Positions 13,077 to 19,129 of a stretch of 21,713 nt of DNA are shown piece by piece. The stretch is taken from positions 1-21,713 of the forward strand of contig CAIXNQ010000062.1 in the NCBI GenBank assembly GCA_903920835.1, written 5' to 3'. The notes below the pieces were generated by a model. That model did no database searches and had not been told where the DNA came from. It saw only the letters and a list, made by a program, of their open reading frames with translations. The translations under genes were made by a program, and so were the position numbers. The stretch is from an uncultured Bacteroidota bacterium. Lineage in GTDB: Bacteria > Bacteroidota > Bacteroidia > Flavobacteriales > Flavobacteriaceae. The first letter of the stretch is position 1, and every line of letters starts with the position of its first letter.

Positions 13077-13580
13077 TTATTGTTGAATTAGTACACCGTT
13101 TGCAGTGAACGAATAGTTTGTTTTTGACGACTTAATACTGTCAATAGCAGCTTTAGATTTCCCTGCATCTTTAGCATAGTGTTTTAACTCATCTATGGTT
13201 TCAATGCTTACAAATGCTTTTCCTTGAACGATTGCTTGACTTCCTGCGGCATTTTTTGGCATAAAAAAACCATAGTGTTTAAATCTTACAAATGATTCTT
13301 TGTTTTCGCCAAGCTCTAGATTCATCCAGCAACCTTTTTTTTGACAAACTTCTTTTACTGTCGATTTGAATTTTACCTCGATAGTGTCACCTGCATTCAT
13401 TGTGTTGTACTTTGCAATCATTTGTTCTTTAGTTAAAGCTCCATCAGCAGTAATGCTATCACCAAACGAAACATATTTTGCAGTTGCAACTTTTGACGGA
13501 AAGGCTGAGTTGTTAATATTTTCATTTTTACAACTTGAGATTAATAGTAATAAGTTTAGGCTTAAAATTATATTTTTCAT
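13077..13580 (-). CDS. DUF4920 lipoprotein
   Basis: 167 aa from ATG 13578-13580. An earlier in-frame ATG at 13629-13631 would overlap the promoter and is rejected. Lipobox ISSC (Cys17). The rest fits the DUF4920 family: YVSFGDSITADGALTKEQM (36-54), EVKFKSTVKEVCQKKGCWMNLEL (68-90, with Cys79 and Cys84), VRFKHYGFFMPKNAAGSQAIVQGKAFVS (98-125) and a C-terminal SFTANGVLIQQ. The CxxxxCW pair looks like a metal or redox site, but no function is established. It is first in the operon with the CxxCH lipoprotein and mnmD, driven by the promoter at 13603-13631. Confidence 0.88.
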   Translation of the reverse strand: MKNIILSLNLLLLISSCKNENINNSAFPSKVATAKYVSFGDSITADGALTKEQMIAKYNTMNAGDTIEVKFKSTVKEVCQKKGCWMNLELGENKESFVRFKHYGFFMPKNAAGSQAIVQGKAFVSIETIDELKHYAKDAGKSKAAIDSIKSSKTNYSFTANGVLIQQ

Positions 13581-13602
13581 ATTTCTTGTTTTTATTGTTT
13601 GA

Positions 13603-13631
13603 CAAAAATAGAGAGATAATATCGACCACAA
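13603..13631 (-). promoter_or_regulatory. Promoter of the DUF4920-CxxCH-mnmD operon
   Basis: TTG (13631-13629), an 18-nt spacer, then TATTTTTG (13610-13603), 22 nt before the DUF4920 ATG. A full match to the Bacteroidota consensus. Confidence 0.7.
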
Positions 13632-13857
13632 AATTAATCACTCTTTTTTTTTAACTCTCATTGAATGATTCGCAGCAAATACTTATAAAATTAAAGAAAG
13701 ATATATAATTATTAATTTTATTTGATTGTTTATAGATAAACTTGCAAATATTTATAAATTAGCCGACTTAATTAAACATTAAAAACTATACGCATTTTGC
13801 GGCATTAGACAGCTCCATTTTAGTTGTTTAAATTGTTTTTAAACTAAAAAAATAGCT

Positions 13858-14925
13858 ATGACTGCAAAAAGCAATTTCGAGATTGATATATTAAACGTTC
13901 CAACTTCTAAAATAAATACGGTAGATTTTGACCATTTGTCGTTCGGAAATGTATTTACAGACCACATGTTTTATTGTGATTGTATAGATGGCGTTTGGAA
14001 TCAACCTTTAATTCGACCGTATGCACCCTTTTTACTAGATCCCTCTGCAAAAGTTTTTCATTATGGTCAAGCCATTTTTGAAGGAATGAAAGCTTATAAA
14101 GACAGTAATGATGATGTTTGGCTGTTTAGACCAGATCAAAACTTTGAACGATTTAATAATTCCGCTAAAAGAATGGCGATGCCCGAAGTTCCTGAAGATA
14201 TATTCATGAACGGTCTAAAAACTCTTGTTGACATGGAGCGCAATTGGTCAAAAAAAGGAATTGGCAACTCTTTATACATTCGTCCATTTATGATTGCAAC
14301 AGGCACTGGAGTTGTGGCAGCTCCATCTAATCAATATCGGTTTATGATTATTTTATCTCCTGCTAAATCATATTATTCAGGAGAAGTAAAGGTTATTATT
14401 GCAGAACATTATAGTCGTGCTGCCAACGGTGGCATAGGCGCGGCAAAAGCAGCAGGAAATTACTCTGCTCAGTTCTATCCAACTAAATTGGCAAACGAAA
14501 ATGGTTTTCAACAAATCATTTGGACCGACGATGCTACACATACCAAGCTCGAAGAAGCAGGAACTATGAATGTTTTTTTTAGAATTAACGACACTTTATA
14601 TACTGCCCCAACCAGCGAAAGAATTCTTGATGGTGTTACTCGAAAAAGCCTACTCGCTATTGCTGAAAAAGAAAATATCGCTGTTGATGTCCGTTCTGTT
14701 TTGGTTTCTGAACTGGTAGAAGCTGCAAAAAATGGAAGTTTGAAGGAAGTTTTTGGTGCAGGAACTGCAGCTGTTGTTAACCCTATTGTTGGTTTTTCTT
14801 ATCAAGATGTTTATTATGAATTGCCGAAAATTGATAATTCAATGGCAATGTTGTTAAAAGATAAACTCACCAATATTCAATATAAGATTGACGAAGACAG
14901 TTTTGGTTGGACAGTGAAAGTATAA
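13858..14925 (+). CDS. ilvE: Branched-chain amino acid aminotransferase
   Basis: PLP-dependent transamination in the last step of leucine, isoleucine and valine synthesis (and the first of their breakdown). At 355 aa it is the long, mitochondrial-like BCAT form. Diagnostic segments: FHYGQAIFEGMKAY (67-80), YIRPFMIATG (140-149), the PLP lysine Lys197 in GGIGAAKAAGNYSAQ, EAGTMNVFF, and APTSERILDGVTRKSLL. ATG 13858 is the natural start. The 277-nt divergent region upstream (13581-13857) is AT-rich; I found no convincing TAnnTTTG promoter for ilvE there, only a weak inverted repeat around 13816-13848. No terminator follows. Confidence 0.95.
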   Translation: MTAKSNFEIDILNVPTSKINTVDFDHLSFGNVFTDHMFYCDCIDGVWNQPLIRPYAPFLLDPSAKVFHYGQAIFEGMKAYKDSNDDVWLFRPDQNFERFNNSAKRMAMPEVPEDIFMNGLKTLVDMERNWSKKGIGNSLYIRPFMIATGTGVVAAPSNQYRFMIILSPAKSYYSGEVKVIIAEHYSRAANGGIGAAKAAGNYSAQFYPTKLANENGFQQIIWTDDATHTKLEEAGTMNVFFRINDTLYTAPTSERILDGVTRKSLLAIAEKENIAVDVRSVLVSELVEAAKNGSLKEVFGAGTAAVVNPIVGFSYQDVYYELPKIDNSMAMLLKDKLTNIQYKIDEDSFGWTVKV

Positions 14926-15018
14926 TTCTCTTTTATATCTTGATTTTTATTAACAGCAAAAGTTTAATTTTTTTATTAATGATTGCTGATATTTAATTGC
15001 AGATTATTGAACTTATCG

Positions 15019-15100
15019 ACTTTTGAATTTGGAACTTAAACTTTGTACCTCGAATTTGCTTAGGGTTCTATTTTGACTTTCAGACTTACGACTTAAATAG
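15019..15100. repeat. Degenerate ~7-nt repeat tract upstream of trmD
   Basis: A run of related words at 7-8 nt spacing: CGACTT, TGAATT, GGAACTT, AAACTT, GAATTT, then GACTT three times (GACTTTCA, GACTTAC, GACTTA). The 14926-15112 gap between ilvE and trmD holds only this tract and the -7 box at its end. Confidence 0.45.
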
Positions 15101-15108
15101 TATATTTG
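15101..15108 (+). promoter_or_regulatory. -7 box ending 4 nt before the trmD ATG
   Basis: TATATTTG, then CCAA, then ATG at 15113. It predicts a leaderless trmD mRNA. The nearest TTG (15073-15075) is 25 nt away, longer than usual. Confidence 0.6.
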
Positions 15109-15112
15109 CCAA

Positions 15113-15790
15113 ATGAGAATTGACATCATTACTGTTCTGCCCGAACTACTCAAAAGTCCTTTTGAAGCTTCTATTATGAAACGCGCCATTGACAAAGGTC
15201 TTGTAGAAGTTCATTTTCACAACCTACGAGATTATACAACCAACAAACAAAAAAGTGTTGATGATTATCAATTTGGGGGTGGTGCAGGCATGGTACTAAC
15301 CATTCAACCTATTGATGATTGTATCTCTCATTTAAAAAGCGAGCGCACCTACGACGAAATAATTTATATGTCGCCCGACGGGGAGACTTTAAATCAAAAA
15401 ATGGCAAACAGTATGTCGATGTATCAAAATATCATCATTCTTTGTGGTCATTATAAAGGTGTCGATCAGCGTGTGCGAGATCAATTTATTACCAAAGAAA
15501 TTTCGATTGGAGATTATGTACTCTCTGGAGGTGAACTCGGGGCATTGGTTTTGTCGGATACACTTATCAGATTAATTCCGGGTGTTTTAAGCGATGAAAC
15601 CTCAGCCTTGACCGATAGTTTTCAAGACGGATTATTGTCGGGACCTATCTATACTCGCCCTGCCGACTATAAAGGTTGGAAAGTTCCAGAGGTTTTAACC
15701 AGCGGTCATTTTGCTAAAATCGAACAATGGCGAGAAGACATGGCGTTTCAACATACTAAAAACCGCCGACCTGATTTATTAGAAGAGTAG
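15113..15790 (+). CDS. trmD: tRNA (guanine37-N1)-methyltransferase
   Basis: Makes m1G37 next to the anticodon, preventing +1 frameshifting; an essential SPOUT (trefoil-knot) enzyme. At 225 aa it is close to family length. Motifs: DDYQFGGGAGMVL (50-62), YMSPDGETLNQ (85-95), CGHYKGVDQRV (111-121), the knot DYVLSGGELGALVL (134-147), and TDSFQDGLLSGPIYTRP (167-183) with the catalytic Asp168. It then has KVPEVLTSGHFAKIEQWR. The stop at 15790 lies 3 nt from the convergent deacetylase stop, so the two transcripts must overlap or share termination; I see no hairpin between them. Confidence 0.97.
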   Translation: MRIDIITVLPELLKSPFEASIMKRAIDKGLVEVHFHNLRDYTTNKQKSVDDYQFGGGAGMVLTIQPIDDCISHLKSERTYDEIIYMSPDGETLNQKMANSMSMYQNIIILCGHYKGVDQRVRDQFITKEISIGDYVLSGGELGALVLSDTLIRLIPGVLSDETSALTDSFQDGLLSGPIYTRPADYKGWKVPEVLTSGHFAKIEQWREDMAFQHTKNRRPDLLEE

Positions 15791-15793
15791 CGA

Positions 15794-16585
15794 CTATTTA
15801 TAGTTAATTAAAAAAGCTCCCGTAGTTTTAAATTCACAGCCTTCTTTTTGCAAAAACTTCATCAGTTTTTCAAAACGATTTTTCATTTTTTCGCCATTAT
15901 TTCGATGCAGGTAAAACGGATATTTAGCTCCATCTTTAGCCAAAGTATAATCTGTAAATTCCCAAGGATGAAAATACAAATGCAGATAACCATCTTTTTC
16001 TAAAACTTTTTTGCAGAGGTAAAAAAAGTAGGTTAAAGGAAAATTGTGAAAAGCAATCCAAAACAACGGAACTCTATAATTTGGCGACACCGAAGCTGGA
16101 AACTGCAAGAGGTTATCTTCTGTATAAACGGTTCTTGAAATGTGTCTCATGTCATATCTGCCGGGCAACCAGCACGGATTGACCGATGCGTTATACTGAT
16201 AACCTGCCGCTATCAAATCTGTGTTTGAAACGGGCGCCATTCTAGGCATTCGGAAACCAACAACAGCAGTATTAGTAATGGATTCCAATGTTTTTTTGGA
16301 GTTTGCTAAATCTTCAATCTCGAATTTAGAATGGTAATAATTATGCGAAGCTATTTCGTGGGTTTGAGCAACCTTTGCAATCTGCTCGGCTTCAGCAAGC
16401 GCATAAGTCGCAGTGGTATAAAATGTAGCTTTGGCTTGAAATTCATTCAAAACTGCTAGAATTTTATTCAATCCCGCTTTTGAAGTGGCAATTTGTTCCG
16501 ACATAGATGGGTTTCCGCCATATTCAAAAGGCATGTCAAATTCTTCGACATCAAAACTCAATAAAACCGTTTTTGAATTCCGCAT
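15794..16585 (-). CDS. Polysaccharide deacetylase (NodB-like) family protein
   Basis: 263 aa with a NodB-type fold and no signal peptide. The conserved motifs are readable: SFDVEEF (Asp12 with acidic partner), SHNYYH (His81 and His85, metal ligands), FRMPRM (Arg112) and LHLYFHPWEF (His206), the last like the C-terminal part of the DUF3473-type deacetylases of exopolysaccharide/PEP-CTERM loci. Such enzymes remove N- or O-acyl groups from glycans or lipid-linked sugars. It starts 2 nt after the upstream GT2 glycosyltransferase, so they form a two-gene operon probably acting on the same polyprenyl-linked sugar (inference). Confidence 0.88.
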   Translation of the reverse strand: MRNSKTVLLSFDVEEFDMPFEYGGNPSMSEQIATSKAGLNKILAVLNEFQAKATFYTTATYALAEAEQIAKVAQTHEIASHNYYHSKFEIEDLANSKKTLESITNTAVVGFRMPRMAPVSNTDLIAAGYQYNASVNPCWLPGRYDMRHISRTVYTEDNLLQFPASVSPNYRVPLFWIAFHNFPLTYFFYLCKKVLEKDGYLHLYFHPWEFTDYTLAKDGAKYPFYLHRNNGEKMKNRFEKLMKFLQKEGCEFKTTGAFLINYK

Positions 16586-16587
16586 CT

Positions 16588-17523
16588 TTATAGTTTTTGT
16601 TCTTGAACGATATAGAGCGGTCGTTGTTTATTTTGAATCAAAATTTTTCCGATATAAATACCAAGAACGCCCATGATTATTAGGTTTAATCCACCGAAAA
16701 ATGCAATCGTTATCAACACAGAACTCCAACCACTAACGGTGCTGCCTGTGAAATAGCTGTATAAGACATAAGGCAAATAGAGAAACGATAAAAAAGCAAA
16801 CGTAAACCCTATATAAATTGCCGAATACAAAGGTTTAACGCTAAACGAGGTGATGCCCGCCAACGCTAATCCCATCATTTTTGAAAAAGTATATTTGCTC
16901 GTTCCAGCAAATCTTTTTTGGGCTTTATAGCGCACTGTTGCATGATCATAACCAATCCAGTAAATCATTCCGCGCAAAAACACGTCGTGTTCTTTACTTT
17001 CTCGAAGTGTTTGTGCTACTTTTCTGTCTATAAGTCTAAAATCGGCTTGACCGGGCTCGAGTTGCAAGTCGCTGACACGGTTTAGAATTTTATAGAAAGC
17101 CGCGCTCGATGTTTTTTTGAACCAACCCAATTCTTCATCTTCTTCTCGAAGGGTGTTGACCATATTAACGTTTTTAGTTTGCCACACCGAAATCAACTCC
17201 GGAATCAAATCGGGGGAATGTTGCAGGTCGCTGTCCATCATGATTATTGCATCTGTATGAGTGGCGTCAATTCCTGCTTTGAGGGCGACTTGCTGACCGA
17301 AGTTTTTAGAAAAAGATAAATATTTCACAGCCTCATTTTCGGAAGCAATGCGTCGAATAATGTCTAAAGTATTGTCTTTACTGCCGTCGTTAACAAAACA
17401 AAAGCTAAACGAATAGGGCAAAGTATCGGTTACTTTTTTGACCGTTTCATAAAAAAAAGCCAAACTTTCGCCTTCGTTATAGGCTGCTGTTAGAATACAA
17501 ATTGTAGGTTGCGTTGAACTCAT
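16588..17523 (-). CDS. GT2 glycosyltransferase, polyprenyl-phosphate sugar transferase type (DPM1/GtrB/ArnC-like)
   Basis: 311 aa. The N-terminal GT-A domain has ILTAAYNEGESL (10-21), NDGSKDNT (45-52), DSDLQHSP (97-104, the DxD site), GQADFRLIDR (158-167) and RFAGTSKYTFSKM (204-216). Two membrane segments follow (about 234-257 and 267-293), the layout of bacterial DPM1-like enzymes that load a sugar onto undecaprenyl phosphate at the cytoplasmic face. The sugar cannot be told from sequence. It leads the operon with the deacetylase. The promoter at 17590-17620 gives a ~60-nt leader. Confidence 0.93.
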   Translation of the reverse strand: MSSTQPTICILTAAYNEGESLAFFYETVKKVTDTLPYSFSFCFVNDGSKDNTLDIIRRIASENEAVKYLSFSKNFGQQVALKAGIDATHTDAIIMMDSDLQHSPDLIPELISVWQTKNVNMVNTLREEDEELGWFKKTSSAAFYKILNRVSDLQLEPGQADFRLIDRKVAQTLRESKEHDVFLRGMIYWIGYDHATVRYKAQKRFAGTSKYTFSKMMGLALAGITSFSVKPLYSAIYIGFTFAFLSFLYLPYVLYSYFTGSTVSGWSSVLITIAFFGGLNLIIMGVLGIYIGKILIQNKQRPLYIVQEQKL

Positions 17524-17589
17524 TAGTTTGATGGTAAATAGTACAATAATTCATTAATTCCACTTCAAATATTGATGCGGATAACGAAA

Positions 17590-17620
17590 CAAATGTAATC
17601 AACCACTATTAGATAACCAA
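17590..17620 (-). promoter_or_regulatory. Promoter of the GT2-deacetylase operon
   Basis: TTG (17620-17618), a 20-nt spacer, then TACATTTG (17597-17590) on the minus strand, 66 nt upstream of the ATG. Confidence 0.65.
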
Positions 17621-17697
17621 AACTTATTAACTGCGTTTTTGAATAATGATTAAAATGGGGATTTAATTGATGGTTTTTTAAAGACATAAATTATAAG

Positions 17698-18080
17698 GTG
17701 CATTCGTGGCGAAAAAAAAGAAATCGCCACGAATGCACGAATTGTAATCATTTTAATTAAGCCATAGATTACAAGTATTTGCACAGATTTTTAAAATTAT
17801 AATTTGCGAATTTGCGGTAGTTTTTTTCAAACAAATTCGTGAATTCGTGGCGAAAAAAAAATATTCAGCCACGAATGCACGAATTGAAATCAGATTTTTA
17901 GTAAAGCCACAGATTGCACAGATTTGCACAGATTTTAAAATTATAATTTGCGAATTTGCGGTTGTTTTTCTCTAATAAATTCGTGAATTCGTGGCAAAAT
18001 AATACATATACCGCCACGAATACACGAATTGAAATCAGAATATTAAAACAATAATTTGCGAATTTGCGGTTGTTTTTTCT
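17698..18080. repeat. Mosaic array of palindromic intergenic repeats
   Basis: Three hairpins of one family: 17698-17712 with 17724-17738 (15 bp perfect), 17834-17851 with 17868-17885 (17 of 18 paired) and 17978-17995 with 18013-18030 (17 of 18). Between them recur ATAATTTGCGAATTTGCGGT at 17799, 17943 and 18051, and GCACAGATTT at 17781, 17916 and 17926. The ATTCGTGGC and GCACAGATTT words match, from memory, repeats scattered through flavobacterial genomes. The array fills most of the 692-nt divergent gap 17524-18215. The minus frame 18152-17898 across it is not a gene. Confidence 0.85.
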
Positions 18081-18166
18081 TTTCATCATAAAATATGTTT
18101 TTGTGGTGAAACAATTAAAATTTGATTGCAAATTATAATTCCTGAATTTCAAAAAATAGATTTCGG

Positions 18167-18193
18167 TTGCTACTGATATTTTTACTACTTTTG
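18167..18193 (+). promoter_or_regulatory. Promoter of tpx
   Basis: TTG (18167-18169), a short 16-nt spacer, then TACTTTTG (18186-18193), 22 nt before the tpx ATG. Confidence 0.55.
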
Positions 18194-18215
18194 GGACTTT
18201 AAAAAATAAAACACA

Positions 18216-18713
18216 ATGGCAACAATAACTTTAGGTGGAAATCCGATCCACACCAATGGCGAATTACCAACAATCGGTTCAAAAGCAACTGATTTTAAAC
18301 TCGTAAAAACTGATTTATCAACTGTATCAATTGCAGATTTTGCAGGAAAAACGCTTGTTTTAAATATTTTTCCGAGTGTTGACACAGGCACTTGCGCAGC
18401 TTCTGTGCGTCATTTTAATGCCGATGCAAGCAAATTAACCGACACGGTGGTGCTTTGCATTTCGAGAGATTTGCCTTTTGCTCAAAAAAGATTTTGTGGT
18501 GCCGAAGGTCTTGACAACGTAATTAGCCTATCTGATTTTAAAGACGGAAGTTTCGGGAAAAACTATGGTCTTGAAATGACCGATGGTCCATTGGCTGGTT
18601 TACATTCAAGAGTGGTTATTGTTATCGATGCAGATGGAGTTGTAAAATATACGGAGCAAGTGGGCGAAATTGCCGACGAACCCAATTATGAAGCTGCCTT
18701 AGCTGCACTATAA
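18216..18713 (+). CDS. tpx: Thiol peroxidase (Tpx, atypical 2-Cys peroxiredoxin)
   Basis: Reduces alkyl hydroperoxides and H2O2 using thioredoxin. At 165 aa it is full length. The peroxidatic Cys60 is in FPSVDTGTCAASVRHFN, the resolving Cys94 in KRFCGAEG, and Arg84 (ISRDLPFA) completes the site; this spacing matches E. coli Tpx (Cys61/Cys95). It begins MATITLGGNPIHTNGELP, the standard family start. dgkA follows after 10 nt and is probably cotranscribed. Confidence 0.96.
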   Translation: MATITLGGNPIHTNGELPTIGSKATDFKLVKTDLSTVSIADFAGKTLVLNIFPSVDTGTCAASVRHFNADASKLTDTVVLCISRDLPFAQKRFCGAEGLDNVISLSDFKDGSFGKNYGLEMTDGPLAGLHSRVVIVIDADGVVKYTEQVGEIADEPNYEAALAAL

Positions 18714-18723
18714 AACATTGTAA

Positions 18724-19098
18724 ATGGAGTTTGAAAAAGACACTTCTTTTTTATCAGGAAGATTAAAGAGTTTTAGTTTTGCTTTTAAAGGCGCTATAAA
18801 ACTAATCACTACAGAACACAGCGTTATTGTTCAAAGCATTTTAGGTTTATTACTAGTTGTTGCTGGCATCTATTTTAATATTTCTAGAGAAGAATGGATG
18901 ATTCAAATATTGGCAACAGGTTTAGTAATTAGCGTTGAAGGATTGAACACTGCTGCCGAAAAAATTTCAGATTTTATTCATCCTGAGTACCATGAAAAAA
19001 TAGGATTTATTAAAGACATTGCCGCCGGTGCTGTACTTTTTGCAGCACTAACTGCCATAATAGTGGGGCTTTTTATTTATGTACCGAAAATAATGTAA
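18724..19098 (+). CDS. dgkA: Diacylglycerol kinase family (DgkA/undecaprenol kinase-like) membrane protein
   Basis: A small trimeric inner-membrane kinase, 124 aa, with three membrane helices (about 37-53, 60-75, 98-119). The signature VEGLNTAAEKISD places Glu72, Asn75 and Glu79 where E. coli DgkA has Glu69, Asn72 and Glu76; IKDIAAGAVL matches the next motif. The lipid substrate may be undecaprenol rather than diacylglycerol, as in Gram-positive relatives; sequence by eye cannot decide. It lies 10 nt after tpx and 31 nt before ftsK. Confidence 0.92.
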   Translation: MEFEKDTSFLSGRLKSFSFAFKGAIKLITTEHSVIVQSILGLLLVVAGIYFNISREEWMIQILATGLVISVEGLNTAAEKISDFIHPEYHEKIGFIKDIAAGAVLFAALTAIIVGLFIYVPKIM

Positions 19099-19129
19099 GC
19101 AATTTTTTAGAAGAAAAATTAAGTAAACA

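Noticed and set aside
13816..13848. Imperfect inverted repeat just before ilvE as an attenuator
   Set aside because: AT-only arms with a bulge, no leader peptide rich in Leu/Ile/Val codons and no T run at the right place.
17898..18152. 84-codon minus-strand frame in the tpx upstream region
   Set aside because: It consists of translated palindromic repeats (the same peptide words recur) and has no promoter.
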